Below, one piece after another: positions 8,599 to 16,258 of a DNA stretch of 38,866 nt; position 1 is the first letter of the stretch; each line of letters opens with the position of its first letter. Below the pieces are notes generated by a model, which searched no databases, had not been told where the DNA came from, and worked only from the letters and a program-made list of their open reading frames with translations. The translations under genes and the position numbers were made by a program. The stretch comes from Thermoanaerobaculia bacterium (GTDB lineage: Bacteria; Acidobacteriota; Thermoanaerobaculia; UBA5066), in the NCBI GenBank assembly GCA_023717585.1, contig JAMQPJ010000419.1, forward strand, positions 1 to 38,866. Direction: 5' to 3'.

Positions 8599-9827
8599 AG
8601 CTTCATCGCCACGACCGGATCCAGCCGTGACGCCTCGCGCGCCGGAAACCACCCGGCGAGCAGTCCGATGAGCCCGAGGATCCCGATCGTGATCGCCGCG
8701 ACGCCCGCGGAAACTTCGGGCACGCCCACCGAGTCCGTGAAACCGAACTTCGGAAACACGGCGCAGATCCCGATCGACACGGCGAAGCCGACGAGACCGC
8801 CTACGGCCGTCACGAGAAGCGTCTCGAGGAGGAACTGGGTGAGGATGAAGCGCTGCTTCGCTCCGAGCGCCATCTTGATCCCGATCTCCTTCGTCCGCTC
8901 CTCCACGACGACGTTCATGATGTTCGAGACACCGATGCCGCCCACGACGAGCGTGAGAGAGCCCACGATGCCGAGAAAGCCTGTGAACGCGAGCATGAAC
9001 GTGTCGAAGAACTTGAACTGGCCCGTCGTGTCCCACACCGAGAGCGCTTCCTTGTCCTTCGGATCGAATTTCTTGCGCTTGCCGAGGATCTCCAGGATGC
9101 GGGCCGTGAGCGACTCCGTCTCGAACGCCGATTTCGCCTGGTAGATGAGGTTGTTCACGTACTTTTCGCCCGTGAGGGCGCGGTACGTGGTGCCCGGGAT
9201 GCTGGCTTTGTCGTTGTCGCGCCCGCTGTAGCTCGAGTCCTGCGTCTTCGGCTTGAGGACGCCGATGACGAGAAACGGCGAGTTGCCGAGCATGACGGTC
9301 TTCCCGACGGCGTTTTCCTTTCCGAAGACGTTCTCGGCGAGCTTGTCGCCGAGGAAGAGGACGCGCCGCCGCTCATTCATGTCCGTCGGGTCGATGAAGC
9401 GGCCGCCCTCCTGCGGGATGAGATTCCGCATGCGGCCGAATTCGGGCGACACCCCCGAGACGTCGACGGGCCACGTCTTGAGATCGAGGTGGAGCTTCAT
9501 CGAGGTGTCGTATTCGCTCGAGACGCCGGCGAGCCCCTCGGCTTCGCGGCGGATCGCGTCCACGTCCTCTTCCATGAGGCGGATGCGGCGGCCCTTTCCG
9601 AGGCCCTGGTAGGGAACGGACGTGAGCCCCGGCCATGCGATGCAGATCCGGTCCCCGAGCCCCGCGGTGTTCTTGACGAGCTGCTTCTTGAGGCCGGTGC
9701 CGAAGGCCAGGAGCAGCGTCACGGCGACGGTTCCCCACACGATCCCGAACACGGTCAGGAACGTCCGCAGCTTCTGGCTGCGCACGTCGCGGAGGAGCTG
9801 CCTCAGGACTTCCGAGAATGTCGCCAT
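8595..9827 (-). CDS. MacB-like ABC permease (first of two)
   Basis: A 410-residue permease with the same plan as its neighbour: an N-terminal helix (FLTVFGIVWGTVAVTLLLAFGTGL, residues about 20-44), a periplasmic domain, and C-terminal helices beginning LVVGGIGVSNIMNVVVEERTKEIGIKMALGA. The ATG at 9827 has an AGGAG Shine-Dalgarno. It follows the adaptor gene by 57 bp, and its stop overlaps the next permease start (GTGA). In MacAB-TolC-type systems the permease dimer moves substrates already in the periplasm towards an outer-membrane channel, which the linked adaptor supports. No TolC-like gene lies in the window. Confidence 0.92.
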   Translation of the reverse strand: MATFSEVLRQLLRDVRSQKLRTFLTVFGIVWGTVAVTLLLAFGTGLKKQLVKNTAGLGDRICIAWPGLTSVPYQGLGKGRRIRLMEEDVDAIRREAEGLAGVSSEYDTSMKLHLDLKTWPVDVSGVSPEFGRMRNLIPQEGGRFIDPTDMNERRRVLFLGDKLAENVFGKENAVGKTVMLGNSPFLVIGVLKPKTQDSSYSGRDNDKASIPGTTYRALTGEKYVNNLIYQAKSAFETESLTARILEILGKRKKFDPKDKEALSVWDTTGQFKFFDTFMLAFTGFLGIVGSLTLVVGGIGVSNIMNVVVEERTKEIGIKMALGAKQRFILTQFLLETLLVTAVGGLVGFAVSIGICAVFPKFGFTDSVGVPEVSAGVAAITIGILGLIGLLAGWFPAREASRLDPVVAMKL

Positions 9828-9859
9828 CTACTCCTGCCTCACACACCTTCCAAGAAATC

Positions 9860-9881
9860 TTCTCTTCCTCTTCTCTTCCTC
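9860..9881. repeat. Tandem 11-bp purine/pyrimidine repeat between adaptor and permease genes
   Basis: TTCTCTTCCTC occurs twice head to tail (9860-9870 and 9871-9881). Read as minus-strand mRNA it is a purine run, GAGGAAGAGAA twice, immediately after the adaptor's tandem stops (TAG TAA). It ends about 33 bases before the permease ATG. Such a leader could be unstructured or act as a ribosome standby site; that is inference. Confidence 0.6.
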
Positions 9882-9884
9882 TTA

Positions 9885-11006
9885 CTAAGAGATTTCTTTC
9901 GGGGGTCTCTGAACGACCTTGTCGCCCTTGCTGAGGCCGCTCACGACTTCCACGTTCATCCCGTCCGAGATGCCGAGCTTCACTTCGATCTTCTTCGGCT
10001 CGAGCTTGCTGCCCTTTGCCTTCTCGTCCGGGATCTCGACGAAGCTCTTCTTGCCGCTGTCTTCGAAGAGGACGAGGCGCTCGGGAATCGTGACGATGTC
10101 CTTCTTCTCGCGGATGATGAGGTCGGCGTTCGCGGAGTAGCCGGCGCGCAGCGTGGGGCCGCCCTCCTTGCGCTCGAGCTCGATCTCGACGTCGAAGAGC
10201 GTCGCGCCCTCTTTCTGCTGCGCCTGCGGAGCGATGCGTGAGACCTTCCCCGTGACGACGTCCGTCGGGAGCGCGCCGACCTTGATGCGCGCGACGAGCC
10301 CCACGTGGAGCTTGCCGACGTCGATCTCGTCCACGGTGCCCTTGAAGATGAGCTCGCCCATGTCGGCGACCGTGGCCAGCTCCGTGCCCGGCTGGTAGGA
10401 CGTCAGGGGGACGACCGGGTCGCCCGGGTTCACGGCGCGCGTCAGGATCGTGCCCGCGGCCGGCGCGCGGATGATCGACTCGGAGCCCGTCGTCTCGGTC
10501 TTCGCGAGCCGCCCCTTCCGCGTGAGGTCGCGGTCCTGCTCGGCCTTCATGAGGGCGATCTTCGCGAGCTCGAACGTCTCGCGCTTTCCGTCGACGTCGG
10601 ACTTCGGGAGGATGCCCTGGCGAAACATCTCCTCGGACCGGGCGAAGTCGAGCTGCGCGCGCTGGTACGTGGCCTGCGACGACTCCACGCGGCGGTCCAC
10701 CTCGGTGAGCTCGAGGGGCGTCGGGTCGGGCCCGATCTCGAAGAGGGGGTCCCCGGCCTTCACGCGATCGCCGACCTCGACCCGGCAGACCTTCACGATG
10801 CCCGAGATCTTGGATTTGACCGAGAACTTCTGGCGGGGCTGGATCTGGCCTACGGCGACGGCCTTCTCGGTGATCGACCCGAGCTGCGCGTCGATGAGCT
10901 TCATGCCGCCGGCGGCCTTCTTGCCAGCCCGGCTGTAGGCGTAGACGCCCGTCGCCGCTCCCGCGAGAAGGACCAGCACGAGAAGGGTTTTCAACAGCTT
11001 TCCCAT
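9885..11006 (-). CDS. MacA/HlyD-type periplasmic adaptor (membrane fusion protein)
   Basis: A 373-residue protein with an N-terminal signal anchor (residues 5-25). The biotinyl-lipoyl-like half-motif follows (SVKSKISGIVKVCRVEVGDRVKAGDPLFEI), then a helical hairpin (about residues 100-165), the returning lipoyl half (IIRAPAAGTILTRAVNPGDPV), and beta-barrel and membrane-proximal domains (GEL-FKGTVDEIDVGKL, RAGYSANADLIIREKKDIVTIPERLV). The family bridges an inner-membrane transporter to an outer-membrane duct. The ATG at 11006 has a GGGAGG site. It is first in the minus-strand exporter operon and divergent from the S9 peptidase gene. A MacA-like role is the best reading because MacB-type permeases follow directly. 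Confidence 0.92.
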   Translation of the reverse strand: MGKLLKTLLVLVLLAGAATGVYAYSRAGKKAAGGMKLIDAQLGSITEKAVAVGQIQPRQKFSVKSKISGIVKVCRVEVGDRVKAGDPLFEIGPDPTPLELTEVDRRVESSQATYQRAQLDFARSEEMFRQGILPKSDVDGKRETFELAKIALMKAEQDRDLTRKGRLAKTETTGSESIIRAPAAGTILTRAVNPGDPVVPLTSYQPGTELATVADMGELIFKGTVDEIDVGKLHVGLVARIKVGALPTDVVTGKVSRIAPQAQQKEGATLFDVEIELERKEGGPTLRAGYSANADLIIREKKDIVTIPERLVLFEDSGKKSFVEIPDEKAKGSKLEPKKIEVKLGISDGMNVEVVSGLSKGDKVVQRPPKEIS

Positions 11007-11123
11007 TTGTCCAGCCTCCCGGGCGGAGCCCGATTTCAGGAGGATTACGCCCGACCTGCCTGAAGGTTCCTCCAGGACCGACGGAGGTGAGAACCGGAGG
11101 GCGCATACCCACGTATTGAGGGA

Positions 11124-11140
11124 AAAGGAGACTCCCCTTT
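11124..11140 (+). promoter_or_regulatory. Possible hairpin sequestering the ribosome-binding site of the peptidase gene
   Basis: AAAGG at 11124-11128 can pair with CCTTT at 11136-11140, with one further G-C pair inside and a short loop. The AGGAG that should serve as Shine-Dalgarno for the ATG at 11141 lies in the 5' arm and loop. The hairpin is small and could be chance. Confidence 0.25.
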
Positions 11141-13114
11141 ATGCCGAAATCGCTGTTTTCGTGTGTCGCCAGGACCGCGGCCGCCCTCGCCATCCTCCTC
11201 CCGGCCGCGCCCCTTCCGGCTCAGCTCCCGCCCCTCATTTCCCGCGACATCCTTTTCGGGAACCCCGAGCGCACCCACCCCCGGCTCTCGCCGGACGGCC
11301 AGCGGTTCGCGTGGATCGCGCCCGACAAGAAGAACGTCCTGCAGGTCTGGGTCAAGACCCTCGGCAAAGACGACGACAAGATGGTCACGGCCGACAAGAA
11401 GCGCGGCATCCGCCAGTTCTTCTGGGCCGAGGACAACCGCACGCTCCTGTACCAGCAGGACAACGACGGAGACGAGAACTTCCACGTCTACGGCGCGGAT
11501 CTCGCCTCGGGTAACGTGCGCGATTACACGCCGTTCCAGGGCGTGCGCGCCGGGGTGGCGGACCTCAGCCGCGACTTCCCCGACGAAGTCCTGATCCAGG
11601 CGAACATCCGCAACCGCCAGCTCATGGACGTGCATCGCCTGAGTCTGAAGACCGGCGCCCTGACGCTGGACACCGAGAATCCGGGCGACGTCGGGGGCTG
11701 GGGCACCGACGTGAAGTTCCAGGTGCGCGCCGCGCAGGCGCAGACGCCGGACGGCGGCACCGAGATCCGCCTGCGCGAGGACGTCAAGGCGCCGTGGAAG
11801 ACGCTTCTCAAGGTCGGACCCGACGAGATCCTCGAATTCGAGGACTTTTCGCTCGACGGCAAGTCCGCGTTTCTCAAGAGCTCAATCGGCAACGACACGG
11901 CGCGCCTCGTCGAACGCAATCTCGCGACGGGCGCCGAGAAGGTGCTCGCCGTCTCGCCCGAAGTGGACGCGGGCGCCGTCGTGATCCATCCCAAGTCGCA
12001 CGTCGTCCAGGCCGTGTCCTTCGCTCCGGGGCGGGCCTCGTGGAAAGTGCTCGATCCGTCCGTTCAGGCGGACTTCGACGCCATCCCGAAGCTCCACGCA
12101 GGCGACTTCGTCATCGTGAACCGCACGTCGTCCGACGACGCCTGGCTCGTCGCCTTCACGTCGGACCGCGGCCCGATCACCTGGTACAAGTGGGACCGCG
12201 CGGCAAAGAAGGGGACGGTCCTCTTCTCCGCGCAGCCCAAACTCGAGGGCCTCGCGCTCTCCGAGATGAAGCCGGTCGTGATCAAGACGCGCGACGGCCT
12301 CTCGATGAACGCCTACCTCACGCTCCCGAACGGCCTCGCGCCGAAGAATCTCCCCATGGTCCTCTTCGTGCACGGCGGTCCGTGGGCGCGTGACGGCTGG
12401 GGCTACAGCCCGACGGCGCAGTGGCTCGCGAACCGGGGCTACGCCGTCCTCCAGCCGAACTACCGCGGCTCCACGGGCTACGGAAAGAAGTACCTGAACG
12501 CGTCCTTCAGGCAGTGGGGCCTCAAGATGCACGACGACCTGATCGACGCCGCGAAATGGGCCATCGCGCAGGGCACCGCGGACCCGAAGAAGATCGCCGT
12601 TTTCGGCGGCTCGTACGGGGGCTACGCCGCGCTCGCCGCGGCCACGTTCACGCCGGACGCCTTTGCGTGCAACGTGGACATCGTCGGCCCGTCCAACCTC
12701 AAGACGCTCATCGCCTCGATCCCGCCCTACTGGAAGCCGATGCGCGCGATGTTCGACGTGCGCATGGGCAACGTCGACGACCCGAAGGACGCGGAGCTGA
12801 TCAAGAGCGCATCGCCGCTTTTCAAGGCGGACAAGATCGTCCGGCCGCTTCTCATCGGACAGGGCGCGAACGACCCGCGCGTGAACGTGAAGGAGTCGGA
12901 GCAGATCGTCGACGCGATCGAGAAAAACAAGGGCAACGTGACGTACGTGCTGTATCCCGACGAGGGACATGGCTTCGCACGCCCCGAGAACCGCATCGAC
13001 TTCAACGCCCGGGCGGAGAAGTTCCTCGCGGGCTGCCTCGCCGGCCGCTTCGAGCCGATGGAGGGAGAGAAGATCCCCGGTTCGACGGCGGTCGTGAAGG
13101 TGGTGGGCAAGTAG
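11141..13114 (+). CDS. Secreted S9-family prolyl oligopeptidase-like serine peptidase
   Basis: A 657-residue protein with a signal peptide (residues 1-27, ending PLPAQ). A beta-propeller region with WD40-like/PD40 elements follows (HPRLSPDGQRFAWIAP; residues about 35-370), then an alpha/beta-hydrolase domain. The catalytic residues are visible: Ser in GGSYGG (about residue 490), Asp in GANDPRV (about 578) and His in DEGHGF (about 610). The oxyanion region is FVHGGPWARDGWG. This is the acylaminoacyl-peptidase/dipeptidyl-peptidase-like S9 branch common in Acidobacteriota and Bacteroidota, acting on short peptides in the periplasm or outside the cell. AAAAGGAG lies 10 bp before the ATG. It is divergent from the exporter operon. 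No linkage to a peptide importer is seen. Confidence 0.93.
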   Translation: MPKSLFSCVARTAAALAILLPAAPLPAQLPPLISRDILFGNPERTHPRLSPDGQRFAWIAPDKKNVLQVWVKTLGKDDDKMVTADKKRGIRQFFWAEDNRTLLYQQDNDGDENFHVYGADLASGNVRDYTPFQGVRAGVADLSRDFPDEVLIQANIRNRQLMDVHRLSLKTGALTLDTENPGDVGGWGTDVKFQVRAAQAQTPDGGTEIRLREDVKAPWKTLLKVGPDEILEFEDFSLDGKSAFLKSSIGNDTARLVERNLATGAEKVLAVSPEVDAGAVVIHPKSHVVQAVSFAPGRASWKVLDPSVQADFDAIPKLHAGDFVIVNRTSSDDAWLVAFTSDRGPITWYKWDRAAKKGTVLFSAQPKLEGLALSEMKPVVIKTRDGLSMNAYLTLPNGLAPKNLPMVLFVHGGPWARDGWGYSPTAQWLANRGYAVLQPNYRGSTGYGKKYLNASFRQWGLKMHDDLIDAAKWAIAQGTADPKKIAVFGGSYGGYAALAAATFTPDAFACNVDIVGPSNLKTLIASIPPYWKPMRAMFDVRMGNVDDPKDAELIKSASPLFKADKIVRPLLIGQGANDPRVNVKESEQIVDAIEKNKGNVTYVLYPDEGHGFARPENRIDFNARAEKFLAGCLAGRFEPMEGEKIPGSTAVVKVVGK

Positions 13115-13120
13115 GGGCGC

Positions 13121-13933
13121 CTACTTCACGACGCGGGCGGACAGCACGAGAATCAGTCCTCTGTCCCTGAGGGTCGAGGTCCCCACGACGACGTTTTCGC
13201 CTTCATGGATCGAGAGGTCGGTTCTCAGCGAGGCGAGCGTCCCGGTGCCCGGCTGCGACACCTCGAATTCGAAGCCGTCGATCCGGACGTCGGTGCGCCC
13301 GGCCGTCGACCGGTCGACGGCGATCGCGCTCATGTTCCAGCGCAGCATGGCGGGGCGCCGGTCCGTCGGGTTCGACGACGCGTCGATCTTCTCGGTCTGC
13401 CCCGACCACGCGAAACGCCGCGTCCCGTCCTTGACCCGGTCCACCGCCGCCGCGATGGGCGCGTAGGTCCTGTAGGCGAGCGCCGTCTTGAGGGAGGCGA
13501 CGACTTCCCTGAGCTCTTCGGGCAGCGCGTCTCCGGCGGCTCCGCCCGCGATGAGGACGTGCAGGCGGAGCTCAACGTCGGCCGCCGGCGCTTCGGGCTT
13601 GTCGAGCCTCTTCAACGCCTCCTCGATCGCGGCGATGTTCTCGGGGAAGTCGCGGACGCTGATCGTCTTGAAGTCTCGGTTTGCGAGGACGATTGCGCCA
13701 TGCGTCCCGCTCCCGAGCGGCACGAGCACGGACTGAAGCGCGTGCGGATCGCGGTGCCTGATCTCGAAGACGCGGTTCCGGAAGCCTTTTTCGGTGACCG
13801 GTTCGTATTTCATTTCCTCTTTGGCGGCGGGCGCAGGCCTCGGCGTCGTCTGGCCGAGCGCGGCAAGGGCGAAGCTTCCGAAGACGAGAAGGAACGCGAA
13901 GAAGATGCAGAGGCGGCGTACGAACAGCGACAT
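13121..13933 (-). CDS. Periplasmic secretin N-domain-like protein of unknown function
   Basis: A 270-residue protein with a signal peptide (RRLCIFFAFLLVFGSFALA, ending near residue 27). Residues about 50-112 (VFEIRHRDPHALQSVLVPL, ISVRDFPENIAAIEEALKRLD) have the beta-alpha-beta pattern of secretin N1/NolW-like domains that precede type II/III or pilus secretin channels. The rest is a beta-rich region ending in a strand that resembles secretin tails (GLILVLSARVV). No full secretin barrel is present. The ATG has AGGAGG five bases upstream. It lies 18 bp after the anti-sigma gene, so it is probably co-transcribed with the sigma/anti-sigma pair and is a candidate signal sensor or regulon member. 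The fold assignment is by eye. Confidence 0.65.
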   Translation of the reverse strand: MSLFVRRLCIFFAFLLVFGSFALAALGQTTPRPAPAAKEEMKYEPVTEKGFRNRVFEIRHRDPHALQSVLVPLGSGTHGAIVLANRDFKTISVRDFPENIAAIEEALKRLDKPEAPAADVELRLHVLIAGGAAGDALPEELREVVASLKTALAYRTYAPIAAAVDRVKDGTRRFAWSGQTEKIDASSNPTDRRPAMLRWNMSAIAVDRSTAGRTDVRIDGFEFEVSQPGTGTLASLRTDLSIHEGENVVVGTSTLRDRGLILVLSARVVK

Positions 13934-13951
13934 GGGACCTCCTGGATTTCG

Positions 13952-14638
13952 TCAGATTCCGTCTTCGGAATCGGTTTCGAGTTCGTGAGGCCGCGGCGGC
14001 TGCGAGCCGACGAGCCAGATGATGCGGACGTTCGGGTTCGCGGTTTGGAGCTCGATGCGGGAGACGACTGATGCGGGGGCGCGTCCCACGAGCAAGGGCG
14101 AACTTCGGGTGACCATTTCTTTCTGCTTAGAGGGGAATACGGCTCGGGCGGCGGCTTCCTGCGCGACGGATGTCAATTCGGGGGCACCCGGGGGATTCTT
14201 CTTAAAAAGGGACAGAGGCCGCGCCTCGGCTTGCGCGGCGCCGGAGCGCGCGAAAGATGCCGGCCCGGGGACCGCCGTCGGCCGGTACCGCAGCGCGATC
14301 GACGCCGCCAGGAGGAGGCTCGCCGCCGCCGTGAGAGCGAGGGCGGTCTCCCTCTTCCCTTCTAAGAAGAAAATATTCGCTCTTCGAACGAGAGTGCCGC
14401 GATCAGGTCTGTCGTCGAGGCGCTCCCTCACCCCCCGCCGGATCTCTGCGTAGTCGCGCTCGTCGAAGGGCGCCGGCCCGTCTTCCCTGAGGAAGCTCTG
14501 GCTGCGTTTGTACGCCTCGGCTTCGGCGCGGCAGCCCGGGCAGCCCGCCATGTGCGCCTCGACGGCGCGGGACTCGTCCGCCGCGAGGTCGCCCTCCACG
14601 TGAAGAGCGAGGAGCGTCTCCACACGGGCGCACGTCAT
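13952..14638 (-). CDS. Anti-sigma factor with zf-HC2 domain and one transmembrane helix
   Basis: A 228-residue protein. The N-terminal 40 residues hold the H-x3-C-x2-C zinc motif (HMAGCPGC), with an upstream cysteine at residue 3, as in ZAS/zf-HC2 anti-sigma domains. A cytoplasmic linker is followed by a single membrane helix (ALALTAAASLLLAASIAL, about residues 98-115) and a periplasmic C-terminal part (about 110 residues) without a recognised domain. It should bind and inhibit the sigma factor encoded just upstream, whose stop overlaps its ATG (ATGA). The linker region is A/T-rich compared with its surroundings (14355-14375). Confidence 0.85.
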   Translation of the reverse strand: MTCARVETLLALHVEGDLAADESRAVEAHMAGCPGCRAEAEAYKRSQSFLREDGPAPFDERDYAEIRRGVRERLDDRPDRGTLVRRANIFFLEGKRETALALTAAASLLLAASIALRYRPTAVPGPASFARSGAAQAEARPLSLFKKNPPGAPELTSVAQEAAARAVFPSKQKEMVTRSSPLLVGRAPASVVSRIELQTANPNVRIIWLVGSQPPRPHELETDSEDGI

Positions 14639-15267
14639 GGTGTGTTCTCCGCGGCGCCGGCGAAGACGCGATCGCAGTGGACGCGCAGCTTTCTTCGAGC
14701 GGCGCTGACCCGCGACCTCACGGTGCCGGCCGTCGTGCCGAGGACAAGCGCCACCTCCTCGGAGGTCAGGCCTTCCAGGTCCCGGAGGACGAGGGCCTCG
14801 CGCTGCTTCCGGGGGAGCGCGTCGAGCGCGGCCCGTACGCGGGCACGGCGCTCCGACAGCAGGAGATCGCTCTCGGCCAGCGGCACCAGGTGGGGACGCC
14901 GCGGAACCTCCGCCTCGCCTTCCTCCAGCCTCGTGAAGGTCCTCTCGCGGCGGCGGGCCTGGCGGGCCAGATCGCGGCAGACGTTCACGACGATGGCGTA
15001 CAGCCAGGCGTGAAAGTCCCGTTCGAGCTCGAAGCGCCGGAGCGAGCGGAACACGCGCAGGAAAACGTCCTGCGCGGCGTCGAGGGCCAGATCGCGGCTG
15101 CCGAGCAGCCGCCAGGCGGTCGAGACCACCCGGCTCTGGGTGGCCTCCATGATCCCGTCGAAGGCTTCGGCATCTCCCTCCTTCGCCCGGGCGACGAGGG
15201 ATTCCAGAGCGCCCGGAATCGGCCCGGTTGCGGCCATCAGGGCGTCATCGAAGAGGATCGCGCCCAC
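14635..15267 (-). CDS. ECF-type RNA polymerase sigma factor
   Basis: A 210-residue sigma factor. Region 2 spans residues about 22-95 (DAAQDVFLRVFRSLRRF, FHAWLYAIVVNVCRDLARQ). Region 4 spans about 135-190 (LPRKQREALVLRDLEGLTSEEVALVLGTTAGTVRSRVSAARRKLR), with no region 3, as in the extracytoplasmic-function group. The GTG start at 15267 is preceded by GGTGGAG about 12 bases upstream; an in-frame ATG at residue 11 is the alternative. It is translationally coupled (ATGA) to the membrane anti-sigma factor, and with the periplasmic secretin-like protein forms a three-gene minus-strand operon. The signal and the target promoter are not evident. It is divergent from the ArsR regulator. Confidence 0.92.
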   Translation of the reverse strand: MGAILFDDALMAATGPIPGALESLVARAKEGDAEAFDGIMEATQSRVVSTAWRLLGSRDLALDAAQDVFLRVFRSLRRFELERDFHAWLYAIVVNVCRDLARQARRRERTFTRLEEGEAEVPRRPHLVPLAESDLLLSERRARVRAALDALPRKQREALVLRDLEGLTSEEVALVLGTTAGTVRSRVSAARRKLRVHCDRVFAGAAENTP

Positions 15268-15380
15268 GGCGTTTCTTTCTCCACCATCCCCTTCTACTGC
15301 GCCGAACCCCGAAGCGTTGACCCAGGGGACCGGAAAAACGCACGGGATCCGGATTCCGTAGAAGGAGTCCGGGCCGCCCC

Positions 15381-15409
15381 TTGACAGGAGAGTGCGTAAG
15401 CACTAACTT
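15381..15409 (+). promoter_or_regulatory. Promoter of the arsR-SRPBCC operon
   Basis: A perfect TTGACA -35 (15381-15386), a 17-bp spacer and TAACTT (15404-15409) as a weak -10. The start point would fall near 15416-15417, at the likely GTG start codon, implying a leaderless or nearly leaderless mRNA. The -10 lies inside the inverted repeat at 15401-15419, as expected for autorepression. Confidence 0.55.
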
Positions 15410-15419
15410 ACCGTTAGTG
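15401..15419. promoter_or_regulatory. Operator-like inverted repeat for the ArsR-family repressor
   Basis: CACTAAC (15401-15407) and GTTAGTG (15413-15419) form a perfect 7-bp inverted repeat around a 5-base centre (TTACC). The left arm covers part of the -10 hexamer and the last three bases of the right arm are the GTG start codon. Position and symmetry suit a dimeric winged-helix repressor controlling its own operon. Confidence 0.6.
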
Positions 15420-15743
15420 GCTGCTTACACTCATGCTCTCGAAGCCCTGGCCGATCCCACCCGCCGCGCGGTCTGGGAGAGGCTTCGGGCGGGTCCCCTT
15501 CCGGTCGGAAAAGTGGCCGAGGGCCTCGCCGTGAGCCGGCCCGCCGTTTCGCAGCACCTCAAGGTCCTCAGGGACGCCGGCCTCGTGGAGGAAGAGCGCG
15601 CCGGCACCCGCCACCTCTACCGCGTCGCGCCTCGCGGGCTCGTGCCGCTGCGCGAATACCTGGACCGCTTCTGGGGAGACGTCCTCGAGGCGTTCCGCCT
15701 CGAGGCCTCGAAGCCCGGCAGGAAACCGAGGAGAAGGAAATGA
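15417..15743 (+). CDS. ArsR/SmtB-family winged-helix transcriptional regulator
   Basis: A 108-residue protein from the GTG at 15417. It opens with the family signature ALADPTRRAVWERL and has a helix-turn-helix (VGKVAEGLAVSRPAVSQHLKVLRDAGLV), a wing (EEERAGTRHLYRVAP) and a C-terminal dimerisation helix. No metal-binding ELCVCDL-type cysteines are present, so a metal sensor is unlikely. It belongs to the ArsR branch usually encoded next to SRPBCC/AHSA1 proteins. A longer start at a TTG (15381) would use the -35 TTGACA as a start codon, which I reject. The stop overlaps the next ATG (ATGA). It probably represses itself and its partner through the inverted repeat at 15401-15419. Confidence 0.88.
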   Translation: MAAYTHALEALADPTRRAVWERLRAGPLPVGKVAEGLAVSRPAVSQHLKVLRDAGLVEEERAGTRHLYRVAPRGLVPLREYLDRFWGDVLEAFRLEASKPGRKPRRRK

Positions 15744-16213
15744 AGGTCGAGCCCATCGCTCCGTTTCTCGGCCCCCTGGAGAGGAGCGTCACGGTCCCGA
15801 AGAGTCCGGCCGACGCATTCAGGATCTTCACCGTGGGAATCGCCACCTGGTGGCCGCTCTCGAAGTTCTCGGTCAGTCACGGGAAGGCGAAGACGGCGAA
15901 GACCTGCGCGTTCGAGCCTTTCGTCGGAGGCGAGATCTACGAGGTCGACGAGAACGGCACGCGCTGCGCCTGGGGGCGCGTCGTGGCCTGGAATCCGCCC
16001 TCGCGCGTGGCCTTCACGTGGCACCCCGGAGGCGAGCCCGCGGAGGCCCAGGACATCGAGGTGACCTTCAGGAACGACGGCAAAGCGACGCGCGTCACAC
16101 TCGTCCACAGCGGCTGGCAGAGGCTCGGCGAAAAGGGCGCCTCGGCCCGCGAGGGATACGGCGAAGGCTGGGGCTTCGTCCTCGGGGAGGCATACGCCAC
16201 GGCGTGCGCCTGA
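15740..16213 (+). CDS. SRPBCC/AHSA1-family protein
   Basis: A 157-residue START/SRPBCC-fold protein: an N-terminal strand RSVTVPKSPADAFRIFT, then ATWWPLS, FEPFVGGEIYEVDENGTRCAWGRVVAWNPPSRVAFTWHP and VTFRNDGKATRVTLVHSGW, matching the AHSA1 subgroup (activator-of-Hsp90-ATPase-like). These proteins have a deep hydrophobic ligand pocket, and in bacteria are commonly cotranscribed with an ArsR regulator as here (ATGA overlap). The ligand is unknown. A role in sensing or binding a hydrophobic compound is inferred from the family. It is convergent with the lipoprotein gene at 16258, with 44 bp between stops. Confidence 0.85.
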   Translation: MKVEPIAPFLGPLERSVTVPKSPADAFRIFTVGIATWWPLSKFSVSHGKAKTAKTCAFEPFVGGEIYEVDENGTRCAWGRVVAWNPPSRVAFTWHPGGEPAEAQDIEVTFRNDGKATRVTLVHSGWQRLGEKGASAREGYGEGWGFVLGEAYATACA

Positions 16214-16241
16214 AGAAACGGGTGAGAACGTGAACGAACGA

Positions 16242-16258
16242 ACGCGGGCTTTTCGCGT
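16242..16258. terminator. Weak hairpin between convergent genes
   Basis: ACGCG (16242-16246) and CGCGT (16254-16258) enclose GGCTTTT. This small stem sits in the 44-bp gap between convergent stops, just after a GAAC-rich stretch (16225-16243). It may be a bidirectional terminator, but there is no proper T tract. Confidence 0.2.

Noticed and set aside
7336..9036. Extended start for the second MacB-like permease
   Set aside because: The added 146 residues are a His/Arg-rich shadow of the first permease. The GTG at 8598 overlaps the upstream stop and puts the first membrane helix at the right place.
15381..15416. TTG start for the ArsR gene at 15381
   Set aside because: The TTG is the first three bases of a perfect TTGACA -35 with a 17-bp-spaced -10 and an operator. 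The added 12 residues are not part of the family N terminus.
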